Source: Candidatus Nitrotoga sp. CP45
Lineage (GTDB): Bacteria > Pseudomonadota > Gammaproteobacteria > Burkholderiales > Gallionellaceae
NCBI GenBank assembly: GCA_945874105.1
Contig: CAMCFJ010000020.1
Span: forward strand, 1-52,200
Direction: 5' to 3'
DNA length: 52,200 nucleotides
This document shows positions 23,030 through 32,569 of this stretch, piece after piece; position 1 is the first letter of the stretch; every line of letters begins with the position of its first letter. Both the position numbers and the translations under genes were made by a program. Below the pieces are notes generated by a model. The model had not been told where the DNA came from and did not search any database. It saw only the letters and a list, made by a program, of their open reading frames with translations.

Positions 23030-24040
23030 TTAACCCCACGGCACCAGACCGAGCTCCCTGGCTTGGTCGAACGTGATACAGCGATCCCAGTCCGCTTCTG
23101 AATGTATAGTCACCGGGTTCGGGTTGGTGCCGGTAAATACGTCAGGATGAGCACGTTTGTTGCGGAAATCGAAACCCGAGTAGATTTCGTAATCGCGCAA
23201 TGAGCGGATCCGACCAAGACTGAATGGGCCGAGGCTGTGTCCTTCAGCACTGTATAGCAGTCTGCGCAATCGCTCAAAAGCAACGGCGTTGCGTTGTTGT
23301 ATGACATCCTCGCCATGTTCCCAGTGACGGCGCGGTGGCGCACCGCGATGCAGCATGTGCCACGCCACCACTTCGCTGGGCAGGAATAGATCATAACCCC
23401 AAGTAAAACTGCGTACAGTGATACTGAATTCCTCTCCCCAGTAGTAGTGGTCTGGGTCCTGAGGCACTTCCACATTCCATTGCCCACGGCTGAACGCGAA
23501 ATTGCCGTTCACAAAACGAGTTCTTCCAGGTTGCTGCAGGTTCGGTTTGCCGAAATCGAACCATGGTGCCCATCCCCCCTCCTCATTCCAGCCACTGACT
23601 TTTGTCGTCGGCACACCCATGTCGAAATTGCGCTGCAGCATCCCCTCATCGTCGTAATGAAACAACGGTGAATTCATCGTGATGATCGGTTTTTCGGCGG
23701 GCAATGCTTCCAGCATCTCGATCAGCCGGGCGTCCCAGTCCGGCTCGAATTTCATGTGCGAATCCACTTGCAGTGTGTAGGCCTCGCCACGCCACAGTGA
23801 CTGCGCCAGGTTGCGGGCCCATGGTCCTCCCTCGCTCTCCCGAACAGTACGATCAATGAAGCGAAAGCGGGAGTCAACTCTGAACCTCTCCACATTGATC
23901 GGTTGATCAGGATCCTGCTGCCAGCAGATTCCAAAACGCAGGTTCTCCGGCCAGCGCGCCATGGCGCCGCAGTCTTCCAGTGTACGCGGCAGTTCGGGGT
24001 CAGCATAGGATGCGATGGCAACAAATATCAGCGGTCTCAC
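23030..24040 (-). CDS. GT60-type GlcNAc-transferase-like glycosyltransferase, second copy
   Basis: A 336-residue protein of the same PF11397 family as 12974-13894: FVAIASYADPELPRTLEDCG, LRFGICWQQDPDQP, and YTLQVDSHMKFEPDWDARLI with the D-S-H metal region. The middle carries FVNGNFAFSRGQW and the C-terminal part AWHMLHRGAPPRRHW. This copy is closer to the typical bacterial form than the operon copy. It would transfer a HexNAc-type sugar to a protein or peptide. It is transcribed away from the exostosin-like gene, with 183 bp between them. Confidence 0.85.
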   Translation of the reverse strand: MRPLIFVAIASYADPELPRTLEDCGAMARWPENLRFGICWQQDPDQPINVERFRVDSRFRFIDRTVRESEGGPWARNLAQSLWRGEAYTLQVDSHMKFEPDWDARLIEMLEALPAEKPIITMNSPLFHYDDEGMLQRNFDMGVPTTKVSGWNEEGGWAPWFDFGKPNLQQPGRTRFVNGNFAFSRGQWNVEVPQDPDHYYWGEEFSITVRSFTWGYDLFLPSEVVAWHMLHRGAPPRRHWEHGEDVIQQRNAVAFERLRRLLYSAEGHSLGPFSLGRIRSLRDYEIYSGFDFRNKRAHPDVFTGTNPNPVTIHSEADWDRCITFDQARELGLVPWG

Positions 24041-24223
24041 CGGTGCAATAGCCCTTAAGAAAATAAATCTGTGATGTTGTGAAGAGGAAGTAAGCTGGCA
24101 GTATAAACGTAAATCAACCTAGCTTGGCTCGTGGCATCATTCCAGATTGTCGCAGCAGTAGTAGCATGCGAAGATTCGCAGGATGTACAATAAACCTCGA
24201 CAGACTTAGCTCCAGGACGATAC

Positions 24224-25195
24224 GTGATAGCAACAAATAGCCTAGATTCAAATGCAGTTGAAATATTCATATTGCGTCAAATCCGCGATGCCATTCGAGG
24301 TCACGATCTTATCGACTGGGCTATAGACGACTTCGAATCGTTTCTGTCGCTGTTTAACATCATTCATCTACAGGACGGAAGCGTCTCACGGATGAAAGAT
24401 GGTGCGATCTACCTCAACACGCTTCCGGATATGGTTCGCATGCATGCCAAGTGTAGAACTTCCCATATACTGATCACGCACCTGAACGAAAACTGGGGCG
24501 GGTTCTCGACAACGGTTCCCAATCGAACCGTAGACTGGGGTAATTGGCATTCGCATATGATCGACGCCGGATGCACACTCCAGATGGTGCAGCAGTACTT
24601 GGACGACCCCAAGGTGCTAGCCGTGGTCACAACTCAGCACACCGCCTTTGGGCATCCCTCCATTCTGTCAATTCCAATCGGCATCAAGCATCCTCAGGAA
24701 ATCATTGATCACCTTTTTCATGCGGATGGCGTAAAAACACAAGAGCTGCTGTTAAACAATAGCGGCTGGGGGCATCGCCAAGGGATCAATGAACGTGTTA
24801 TTGCAAACTTTTCTGGTCGCATCAGCAACGCGTATGGAATACACCAATCCGAATATTACGAGTCCATCACCCGCTCAAGATTTGTGCTTTGTCCATCCGG
24901 AATGGGTTGGGACTCTTATCGCATATGGGAAACCCTGCTGCTGGGAGCCATTCCTATCGTCGAGTATTCAGCAGGCTGGGATGCAGTACTCGATGATCTG
25001 CCTGTTTTATTCGTCAGGAATTTTGACGAGGTTACACCTGAGTTGCTCGCCGTGGCATATCCGGCCATCCTATCTCGATGCCAGAGCTTCGATTACGGCA
25101 AACTGACGAAACAGTGGTGGGTTTCAAGGATCACAGGATTACTGAACTGGGCGCCTCCCAGCATTAGAATTGAGTCTCATCGCAGAATTGCGTGA
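24224..25195 (+). CDS. Exostosin-like (GT47-related) glycosyltransferase
   Basis: A 323-residue protein. The C-terminal half has the nucleotide-sugar site of exostosin-like enzymes: YYESITRSRFVLCPSGMGWD followed by SYRIWETLLLGAIPIVEYSA. The N-terminal half contains ITHLNENWGGF and LSIPIGIKHPQEI, as in bacterial proteins of this type. There is no signal peptide, so it acts in the cytoplasm. The start is GTG at 24224. Donor sugar is unknown. It converges with the large multidomain gene and ends 25 bp from its stop codon. Confidence 0.78.
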   Translation: MIATNSLDSNAVEIFILRQIRDAIRGHDLIDWAIDDFESFLSLFNIIHLQDGSVSRMKDGAIYLNTLPDMVRMHAKCRTSHILITHLNENWGGFSTTVPNRTVDWGNWHSHMIDAGCTLQMVQQYLDDPKVLAVVTTQHTAFGHPSILSIPIGIKHPQEIIDHLFHADGVKTQELLLNNSGWGHRQGINERVIANFSGRISNAYGIHQSEYYESITRSRFVLCPSGMGWDSYRIWETLLLGAIPIVEYSAGWDAVLDDLPVLFVRNFDEVTPELLAVAYPAILSRCQSFDYGKLTKQWWVSRITGLLNWAPPSIRIESHRRIA

Positions 25196-25220
25196 ATGCC
25201 TGACTGGGTGCAGAAAGTGG

Positions 25221-28200
25221 TCAGGGCGTAATCCAGCGATCCGCCTGCCTGCTCGCCTCTCGAAAACATTGGGCAGTCTGCGCAGGATTCCGGCGTGCTT
25301 CGGAAGTCAGAAAGATTTCGCTTTCTTCTACAAAAAAAGCCTGGTATCCCCACTTTTGACAGAACAGCTTGCACTTCTGCTCATCGTACGCAGATTCAAA
25401 GAATTTCTGCCTGTAGAATTCAGCTTCAAACAATAATTCGTTATTCAGAATTCCGTACGCGAAGACGAAGCCGCGCTTGAAACTGGCATTGACAAGCAGC
25501 AAAGGTTTCTTGTCAATGGGCAGGCTTTTGATCTTCCATATCAGCCAGTGTATGGCATTCGGCTTGAGTCCTTCGTGCGATGATAGTGTAAATTTTTCGC
25601 CTCGGTAAGGCCGGTTCCCGCTGTTTACAAAGACATGCTCCGGACACTCATAGCCAGAATAGAGCGCTACAAACTCATCCATTTCCGGCGCGAAACGGTC
25701 ATACTGATGCACGGCATAGGAGATGTTGCCATCGTCATCCAGTACCCAGCCGTCGTGATCCCGACACAGCTTTAGTCTCCCCTGATCATTACGCGGAATA
25801 AAAGTAATTTGCGCCATTTCATCTGCGCTAAAAGGACGAGATTTCTGCAGCCAGTCAATTTCCGTGAATCCACAATTATTGACCAGGCTCTTGCCCGCAC
25901 GCGTAATCTTGATGCGACCGCAGTGATTCAGATAACCACTATGCGCCAGATAGTTCAGCGTACCCTGGTCTGCGAATTCAAAATTTTGTTGCGCCGTCAC
26001 ATCGGCCATGCTGTCCAGAAACGCCATCACGGCGCTGCGATTACCCATGATCGCTCCCGAATTCAATATAGCTTTGTCCGCGATTGCATCGGCCGCTGCT
26101 TTGCCGAACGGCTCGGCTACCCAGGCATAATTCAGCCCGTTCGGATGGTTCCCGACAGTCAGAAACTGGAATTCAGACATTAGATAAAGATCACAGTCCC
26201 GCATGAAAATTTCTACATCCGTAAATGGGTCGCGCTGGAAATAGGCGTCCCTGAAGTCCATCATCAAGGCATATCGAAAATCCAGGCCTCGCAGCCACTG
26301 CCTGTATTGCTCAAAGCGATATCCATTGACGACCTTATTGGGGGGCGTAATCGGCGGGACAAAAAAATAGTTCACGCCATTATCCAGCAGGTATTTTTTG
26401 ACCGGTTCATATTCCGGGCCATCGGATATTCCCAGCAAGACCGGGCAGTTTGCGCCGGTTCTGCGTAGTGTCGAAATGAATTTCCGGAACAGGTCTACGT
26501 CCTTGTAACCAGTCGCGATGCTGACGATAACATCTACTTCAGACTCGACTTGCGAGGAAAGCATGGGCTGGAGACTTCTGGCCTCGAGCTCTTGGATGAT
26601 TTCGCTGACACGATTAATAGACCGGTGATGCTTCAGGACGAATTCCCTGCCCTGCATCCCGATTTTTTGTCTTGCCGGATCATCGCCCAAATAGCGGATG
26701 AGCTTCTGTTCAAGGATTTCCATTCCCTCATCGGTCAGGTCGTAGAAAACAAGATGCTGTCCATCGATCAGAGGATTCTTGATCGGCGCATGCATTCTGT
26801 CGACGAAGACCAGGGCGCCTGAAGCCAGTGCCTCCCAGAGTCTGGCATCACCTTCCCACGGATCGGGGTTGGCATGAAGGATGATCTTGCTGTCATACAA
26901 ACACTGCTTGTACTTTGGAGCTATGTCCGACCTTCCGACCGGGCCGCATTCGGAAACTGTTCCAATCTGCATGGCGCGGCGATGATCGGCCGCCAATCGT
27001 TTGGCGAATTTCAATAGTCTTCCCCTGGCAAACTTGAGCCAGGGAGAGTCGATCACGTCGTCATCAAACAGGCAGGAGACATCGATACTCCTGCTGTTGT
27101 CATAACCAGCGGGCGGCTCACACATATCATTAACAACACAGTATGCCGTCGGTACGACAGGCAAGCCGGCATAGTCCAAGACCCGCCCACTTTCACGATC
27201 GACAACACTGCGTTTGAAGTATAGCTTCCACCTGAAGTCGTCGGCGTCGAAGAGAATTCCGGGATTATCATCGTAATCGAGGAGGATCGTTTTTTCTTTA
27301 TACTGATCCTTGATCGGGCGGAACTGGACGTGAAGGGGGCAGTGATCAACTAGATGGTTCTGACAAAAAATCAGGTAATCGGCAAGTTCGGGATGATCTA
27401 CCAGCGTCACCTGCGGATGCGCCAAGAGACCCTCATGGGTCAGTCGCATCTCGTTGCTTGATGACTCGGGATGATCAAACAGGGGAAAGTAGATCTTGTA
27501 CTTCAATCCTATCAGAAGGTCTGTCTGTCGAATGATATCCGTCATGACTTTGATTTCCCCTTCACAGTTTCCGCTGAACGGCCCTCCGGCATCGATGAAA
27601 TCCTTGTTTGCATAGATTACGTATATGCTGCACAAGTCATTTTTCAGTATCCGGATGCTGGTTTCTTCATCTGCGCAGTTATTCAATTTGACCAGAATAA
27701 AGAACAGGCCCGATATGTTGACGCACCGTTTTGCCATGAACTCACTGAAAGCCGTGAATATGTCTATCAGGTCGCTTTTCTGCCCGTTGTAGTCATGGAT
27801 CCCCATAATGGGGTGAATATAGACATAAATCTTCTTTCCGCTCTGCTCGAGCACCTTATGCAGTCGAGCTATTCTTCGGGAAAATGCTTCGTAATCCTGT
27901 GCCGATGACAGATCATGATGCGTCATTGCAAGCTGTAGATGATAGGTGGAACTGTCGGTCAAGTCTGCGCCAGCAACAGGCTTGTTGGCATCTTCGTAAT
28001 GCCGGTTAACCCTAACAATCTCACGGCAACACTCTTCCACCACACCGTCAATTGTATTTACTGTCAGGGTGTCGGCTTCAATGTAGTTTTGTATATCCAG
28101 AAACTCTTTGAAATCATTTTCCAGGCAGTCCTTGATAACGCTCAATTGGCATACGAGCGAATCAAAAGGCAATGATTCACTGTTCAGTTGGCACCTGTCC

Positions 28201-28262
28201 AATAGTGCAGCACTAGAACATCGATGGCCGAAAGGGATAAATACCGTGTTACTGCTCGACAT
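25221..28262 (-). CDS. 1013-residue multidomain protein: DUF1796-like, exostosin-like and C-terminal glycosyltransferase domains
   Basis: Three parts can be seen. Residues 1-230: TVFIPFGHRCSSAALLDRCQ, ESLPFDSLVC, the pattern of the DUF1796 papain-like family often fused to polysaccharide enzymes. Residues 270-570: YDSKIILHANPDPWEGDARL, WEALASGALVFVD, an exostosin/GT4-like donor site. Residues 575-860: ALMMDFRDAYFQRDPF with a D-x-R-D metal-type motif and NSGAIMGNRSAVMAF, as in GT-A enzymes acting on proteins. The last 150 residues are unassigned. Such size and combination suggest a bifunctional transferase that builds a disaccharide. Start ATG at 28262; no membrane segment. Confidence 0.72.
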   Translation of the reverse strand: MSSSNTVFIPFGHRCSSAALLDRCQLNSESLPFDSLVCQLSVIKDCLENDFKEFLDIQNYIEADTLTVNTIDGVVEECCREIVRVNRHYEDANKPVAGADLTDSSTYHLQLAMTHHDLSSAQDYEAFSRRIARLHKVLEQSGKKIYVYIHPIMGIHDYNGQKSDLIDIFTAFSEFMAKRCVNISGLFFILVKLNNCADEETSIRILKNDLCSIYVIYANKDFIDAGGPFSGNCEGEIKVMTDIIRQTDLLIGLKYKIYFPLFDHPESSSNEMRLTHEGLLAHPQVTLVDHPELADYLIFCQNHLVDHCPLHVQFRPIKDQYKEKTILLDYDDNPGILFDADDFRWKLYFKRSVVDRESGRVLDYAGLPVVPTAYCVVNDMCEPPAGYDNSRSIDVSCLFDDDVIDSPWLKFARGRLLKFAKRLAADHRRAMQIGTVSECGPVGRSDIAPKYKQCLYDSKIILHANPDPWEGDARLWEALASGALVFVDRMHAPIKNPLIDGQHLVFYDLTDEGMEILEQKLIRYLGDDPARQKIGMQGREFVLKHHRSINRVSEIIQELEARSLQPMLSSQVESEVDVIVSIATGYKDVDLFRKFISTLRRTGANCPVLLGISDGPEYEPVKKYLLDNGVNYFFVPPITPPNKVVNGYRFEQYRQWLRGLDFRYALMMDFRDAYFQRDPFTDVEIFMRDCDLYLMSEFQFLTVGNHPNGLNYAWVAEPFGKAAADAIADKAILNSGAIMGNRSAVMAFLDSMADVTAQQNFEFADQGTLNYLAHSGYLNHCGRIKITRAGKSLVNNCGFTEIDWLQKSRPFSADEMAQITFIPRNDQGRLKLCRDHDGWVLDDDGNISYAVHQYDRFAPEMDEFVALYSGYECPEHVFVNSGNRPYRGEKFTLSSHEGLKPNAIHWLIWKIKSLPIDKKPLLLVNASFKRGFVFAYGILNNELLFEAEFYRQKFFESAYDEQKCKLFCQKWGYQAFFVEESEIFLTSEARRNPAQTAQCFREASRQADRWITP

Positions 28263-28466
28263 GAAAGCTATTCCAGGGTCGCATCAGTGCTGGCTGTGAT
28301 CTTTTGGGCATGATATGGGCTTAGTTCGACCAGAAAAAAACAGGGGGGGAATTCGAGGAGAAAAAGCAGCGTGCGGAATTGCAGCAATTGAACAGGATGA
28401 GATATATGTTGTACATTATGAAATTATATCGGACTTACATTATGTTGGTAAATTTAGAGATGAATC

Positions 28467-29333
28467 ATGAGTCAGCCTGATCAAACGACCGGGGAAGCGC
28501 TATGGCGTGGTGAGCGGGAACCGAGAATCGCGATCCTTGTGCTTGGCTGTCTGCTGACAATTTATGACCGCTGCATTAGAACCATCCGCGCCACTTGGGG
28601 CTCTCAATCCAGAGACCACGTGGACATTTTTTATGTATACGGTGGCCAGCATGCAAACACCGACGAGGAGATGGTCGACATCGAGCGCCTCATCGGACGA
28701 CCCCGGCCACAATTGCAGGACTATGAAGTCTGGGTATCAGGTGACATCATCCTGTGTGGAGCGGCAGACTTGTATGACGCGCAGCAAGATTGTGTCTTGC
28801 GCAAGCGGCTGATAGCTTTTGATTATCTGGTTAATCAACAGCGCTATGACTTTATTTATACGGTATGCGCAACCAGCTACGTAAATATTGATGCATTGCA
28901 ACAATACGCCAGCAGCCTGCCTCCCTCGGGTGTGTACCATGGCCCGTTGGGGATACATGAATCCAGTGGTTACCCATTTGTGTCTGGGGCGTCGATTTTG
29001 CTCTCGAGAGATATTGCAGCCGATCTGGCTAATAGCGCAGAGGCCATCATTACCACCAACACCATTGCTATGCCTGATGATGTCGCAATCGGCCACTGGG
29101 TTGCGAGCAAATACTGTGCTGAATCAGAGGCTGAAATCTCCGGTCGCATTGCTACCGGAAAAAAGGCGACGAACAACCAGACCTTCGTTTTGCCATATGG
29201 CAAGGGAATGATAGATTTTGTCATGTCACCGGCATACAGCCATATTCCGCAGGAGCAAGCTTATCATTACCATTTCCATTCGCGCCGCACGTGGGAGATG
29301 GAGAACTTTCACCGGCGCTTTTTTGCGGCATAG
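28467..29333 (+). CDS. GT31-like (beta-1,3-galactosyltransferase/Fringe-type) glycosyltransferase
   Basis: A 288-residue protein with the layout of animal GT31 enzymes: CIRTIRATWGSQ near residue 35, the region LVNQQRYDFIYTVCATSYVN then IDALQQYASSL where the DDxFVN motif sits (here CATSYVN, with the acidic pair replaced), YPFVSGASILLSRDIAADL, and PDDVAIGHWVAS. The loss of the DxD acids makes catalysis uncertain or points to a metal-independent variant. It lies alone on the plus strand between two minus-strand genes; 28263-28466 holds only its AT-rich leader. Confidence 0.75.
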   Translation: MSQPDQTTGEALWRGEREPRIAILVLGCLLTIYDRCIRTIRATWGSQSRDHVDIFYVYGGQHANTDEEMVDIERLIGRPRPQLQDYEVWVSGDIILCGAADLYDAQQDCVLRKRLIAFDYLVNQQRYDFIYTVCATSYVNIDALQQYASSLPPSGVYHGPLGIHESSGYPFVSGASILLSRDIAADLANSAEAIITTNTIAMPDDVAIGHWVASKYCAESEAEISGRIATGKKATNNQTFVLPYGKGMIDFVMSPAYSHIPQEQAYHYHFHSRRTWEMENFHRRFFAA

Positions 29334-29423
29334 CGGAATGTAAACCCGCAGGCGGAGGTTGTACTTTGCCGAAAAACAAGTCAGGCAAAAAAGGTCATGG
29401 CGCACTGACCGTACTTTTCTGAT

Positions 29424-30893
29424 TCATCCAATCTTCCCCGCCTGCAGCCCTTCCCAGCGTTCGAATGGCCATGGATGCTTCCTTGCATTGACGTGACCGG
29501 GATCGAAGGCGGTGAGCTCTGGGCGCCCATGCAACAAGCGTTCGATCAACTCGACCCCTTGCATGAAGGAATGATCCTGATTGCTGACCTCGTATTTCCA
29601 GAGTCCGAAACGTCCGCGTGAATACACATCATGCTGTTCAAAGTATGGAATGATTTGCGTCAATGCCTCGTCCCGATGCAATCCCGGTGTCGGGTATCCA
29701 TAGTTGGCGCGATAGCACCAAGTCGAGACGATATCTTCCCGTCTGTGGATTAGTCGGGTATTCAATGCCCCCTGGATTACCTGTTCCAGCAACGTGCTCG
29801 GGTCTACCGGCTTGTGGCGTGACTCGGATACTTCGCACATTAAAGACCAATACTGTGCGCTATCTGGCACGTTGTTCGGCGAGAAGTTGCTGTACACGGT
29901 CACCCTGTAGAATGGGCAGTTTTCCTCCGGGAAATACATCCAGCTCTTGGTTGCCAACTCTGTTGTGGGTTGGCCGCGCAAGCCAAGGCCAATAATATTC
30001 GAACTTGAATGCAAGAGCCCCCGCTCTGCCGTCGGCTTCAGGTGTGATTGCTTGGAGTGTCGAATCAGTTCGTGCAACGGCATAGTAGAGATCAGAGTGT
30101 CGTAATGGAAAGTCTGGCCATCTTCGGTTCCGACCTCATGCCGATCCAAGTCGATGCGGCTGACTGACGTATTGAAACGAAGCTTTTCTGCGGGCAAATG
30201 CTTTGCGCAGGCACGCCAGATTGCGCCTGTACCTCCGTGTTTCGGGAATTGAAAGGTATTGTTCGGGCCCCATGAGCGGTCATCTGTTTTCAATGCCAGA
30301 CCTTTTGATAGCAAGGCTAGATCCGTGACGGCCACCCGCTCCCCAACCCAATCGGCATTCATCAACTCAGGGGGATAGGCCCAAACCTTGGAGTTGTATG
30401 GACGCATGAAAATTTCAGCGATACCAGCACCAAAGGTTGTTTCGATCCACTGACCGAAATTCGCTGGCTTTACTCGCGTTGATGCGGCAATCTTGACCAA
30501 ACCCTGCAAGCAGTGGGCCTGATCGTCCGCAGGTAGATGATGGATATTGCTCTGCAATGGGTAGGGAATGAATCTTTCACGCATCCATACCCACGACTCC
30601 CGCTGGTGGTGCAGCCAGCCATCTGCGCCAAGAAATTCCTGCATCGCCGCATCGAAATAGGCGTAGTGTGAAAACTGAACGTGCCCACCCACATCCCAAG
30701 TAAAACCTTTGTTATCAACAAACGAGGCTGCTAGTCCGCCAGCTTCGCTTTGAGCTTCCAGCAACATCCATGACGAGTGACCGTTGAGCTCTAATTGACG
30801 GGCGGCCCCCAAGCCGGTTGGGCCCGCACCGAGGATCAATATTTTCGCGTCTTGCACCTTGGTTGCCAACCGTCCCTGTGCATGAACTTTCAT
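29424..30893 (-). CDS. glf: UDP-galactopyranose mutase, eukaryotic type
   Basis: A 489-residue FAD enzyme that closely follows fungal and protozoan UDP-galactopyranose mutases: ILILGAGPTGLGAARQLE (FAD site), GGHVQFSHYAYFDAAMQEFL, EIFMRPYNSKVWAYPPELMN, FPKHGGTGAIWRACA, SWMYFPEENCPFYRVTVYSN and NQDHSFMQGVELIERLL. Bacterial Glf proteins are about 100 residues shorter and differ in these segments. It converts UDP-galactopyranose to UDP-galactofuranose with reduced flavin. In this cluster it would provide the furanose donor for one of the transferases. Its distance from other genes suggests its own promoter. Confidence 0.85.
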   Translation of the reverse strand: MKVHAQGRLATKVQDAKILILGAGPTGLGAARQLELNGHSSWMLLEAQSEAGGLAASFVDNKGFTWDVGGHVQFSHYAYFDAAMQEFLGADGWLHHQRESWVWMRERFIPYPLQSNIHHLPADDQAHCLQGLVKIAASTRVKPANFGQWIETTFGAGIAEIFMRPYNSKVWAYPPELMNADWVGERVAVTDLALLSKGLALKTDDRSWGPNNTFQFPKHGGTGAIWRACAKHLPAEKLRFNTSVSRIDLDRHEVGTEDGQTFHYDTLISTMPLHELIRHSKQSHLKPTAERGLLHSSSNIIGLGLRGQPTTELATKSWMYFPEENCPFYRVTVYSNFSPNNVPDSAQYWSLMCEVSESRHKPVDPSTLLEQVIQGALNTRLIHRREDIVSTWCYRANYGYPTPGLHRDEALTQIIPYFEQHDVYSRGRFGLWKYEVSNQDHSFMQGVELIERLLHGRPELTAFDPGHVNARKHPWPFERWEGLQAGKIG

Positions 30894-30965
30894 TTACTCA
30901 CGCTCCCTATCGCTTGTGAAGTAGTCTGACCTTGCCCCTGTAATCCGTACTTCTTAACGCGCTCA

Positions 30966-31114
30966 TTATGCGACCTTCTTCAACTGTGCCGCAAACCAGT
31001 TTTTCTCGAACTGCATCGAACTGATGTAATCCAGTGTCGAGTGAAGTCTTCCGTGGTTATAGTACATCAGCCAGTCAATCACTTCATCCATCGCCTGACG
31101 CAGTGTTTCAAATC
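30966..31114 (-). pseudogene. IS3-family transposase OrfB, C-terminal remnant
   Basis: The minus strand reads FETLRQAMDEVIDWLMYYNH then GRLHSTLDYISSMQFEKNWF and AAQLKKVA-stop, the end of an IS3 OrfB integrase. Only about 48 codons survive. It differs from the remnant at 12606, so a different IS3-type element was involved. It lies at the other edge of the glycosylation island. The remainder of 30894-31482 shows no gene I can support. Confidence 0.75.
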
Positions 31115-31482
31115 GCAGGCGTAGACGGCAAGATCATTTCTCTGCTCACCCAGTTGTTATAAATTTTCAAGTGCAAGTTGTACCGATAAAATTTCATCAA
31201 GAATCGAATTTTTATCGGAACAGTGTTTAAAGTACGGTAAATTGTTGTTATTAGCCCTAATATTTTACATTGGTGGCAGGTTAAAAATCGAATGAGTTTA
31301 GTTGGTTAGGTAAGGTGTACTGTTCGGGAATGCAGCCAACCCGTGCGAAGGCGTGAGATAATCGGATCTTATCAAAAAAATATTTTTAAACTTTAAACGC
31401 TCTATACCGATAACAAGTTCGTGGATTTCGATCTGGAATCCACTTGATTAAAATACAGACCACTACGCTACGAGGATTGGAT

Positions 31483-31836
31483 ATGGATAGCAAAATTACA
31501 TTTATCAAAACCAGCAAAGGTGAGGATGAAAGTAAAGGGATAACTAATTATTTATCCGGTGATATCAAGCGCACTTTCTATTTAATCGATAACAAGTCAA
31601 CTGTGAAAGAGCTGATGAAACGGGCTGCGCCAAGCTTGCGTGAATCGCTTGAATATATGCTGCAGGAACTGGTCAATGGAGGCTTTATTCAAGATAAAAA
31701 CAAGGTGGCTAGCGTTGCTAATGTTGCGATTCCACGCGACAGACGTGTGGGTAACGTTCTCAAGATTCGTATTGGCCGAGATAAACGGAAGGCGATACCG
31801 TTTGCTGAGGGTCACATTAGCTTACAGAAAATATGA
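31483..31836 (+). CDS. Protein of unknown function, possible regulator N-terminus
   Basis: A 117-residue protein beginning MDSKITFIKTSKGEDESKGI. The segment ITNYLSGDIKRTFYLIDNKS and the helical RAAPSLRESLEYMLQELVNG followed by GFIQDK resemble a small winged-helix-like sensor module found at the start of longer signalling proteins in related bacteria. This gene ends after the module with a basic tail, so it may be a truncated version. The start is preferred at 31483, after GAGGATTGGAT. Confidence 0.5.
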   Translation: MDSKITFIKTSKGEDESKGITNYLSGDIKRTFYLIDNKSTVKELMKRAAPSLRESLEYMLQELVNGGFIQDKNKVASVANVAIPRDRRVGNVLKIRIGRDKRKAIPFAEGHISLQKI

Positions 31837-31892
31837 CCTATTTAATGGTTCTTTGCGTAATCGAGTAGGAAAATTTCATGTTTTTTAGAGCC

Positions 31893-32405
31893 TCAGACGG
31901 TGCCGGACTTGCGAGTAACCGCAAATGCAGGCGGATGGGCCAGCGTTTGGTACACGACACAGTACCTCTCGGTAAGGCGCAGAAGGGTGGCGAGTTGCTC
32001 CTCTGAAGCATCGGTGTCGAGCGTGAACTGCAATCGGATATTCTGAAAGCCGACAGGAACCTCCTTCGAAAGTCCAAGTGTTCCACGAAAGTCGAGATCA
32101 CCCTCCGCCTGGAGCGAGGCATCTCGCAACTCAATACCAATTGCCGTTGCAACGGCGTTCAGAGTCACCCCGGCGCAGGCCACCAGAGCTTCGAGCAGCA
32201 TGTCACCTGAGCAGGCGCTGTGCCCGCTTCCGCCGGTGGCGAGATGTAAGCCGGCGACGACAAGCGCTTTTCCCGTCTCTATCTTGCAGCTGACTCCTTC
32301 ACCCAGTCGCCCTTGTGCACGTAAGGTAATGAGCGCCATTTCAGGTGCCTCGCGGTAGCGCTCTTTCAGAGGAGCCTGGACAGTGCGGAATTCTTCGGTA
32401 TTCAT
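31893..32405 (-). CDS. OsmC family protein
   Basis: A 170-residue OsmC-fold protein. The two redox cysteines are in LLEALVACAGVTLNAVA and LTERYCVVYQTL, as in OsmC/Ohr enzymes that reduce organic or fatty-acid hydroperoxides. It is cytoplasmic and dimeric in this family. The start codon overlaps the stop of a cupin fragment (ATGA), so both once formed an operon. Preceded by GGAGGGATCATC. Confidence 0.88.
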   Translation of the reverse strand: MNTEEFRTVQAPLKERYREAPEMALITLRAQGRLGEGVSCKIETGKALVVAGLHLATGGSGHSACSGDMLLEALVACAGVTLNAVATAIGIELRDASLQAEGDLDFRGTLGLSKEVPVGFQNIRLQFTLDTDASEEQLATLLRLTERYCVVYQTLAHPPAFAVTRKSGTV

Positions 32406-32566
32406 GATGATCCCTCCTGTTGGCTGCCGGGATGGGCGGCATTGCTGTCACCAATGCGATTGGGGAATGACACTTCCAACACAACACACCCGACGTCGGT
32501 CTTGAACGGGCCGTGAAGTTCTCCGGGGGGGGCGACTAGCGTAATGCCCGGGTTCGGTGGGCTGAT
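32402..32566 (-). pseudogene. Truncated cupin-domain gene
   Basis: The frame reads NPGITLVAPPGELHGPFKTD followed by VGCVVLEVSFPNRIGD and ends at a TGA that overlaps the OsmC start. This is the second half of a small cupin barrel. The first half is missing: the sequence changes to the end of the neighbouring PPOX gene at about 32570. A poly-C run at 32522-32530 may hide a frameshift. Confidence 0.55.
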
Positions 32567-32569
32567 GGA

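Noticed and set aside
20786-30893. Glycan genes as an O-antigen or capsule locus
   Set aside because: No wzx, wzy, wzz, ABC exporter or initiating sugar-phosphate transferase can be seen; the enzymes resemble soluble protein glycosyltransferases instead.
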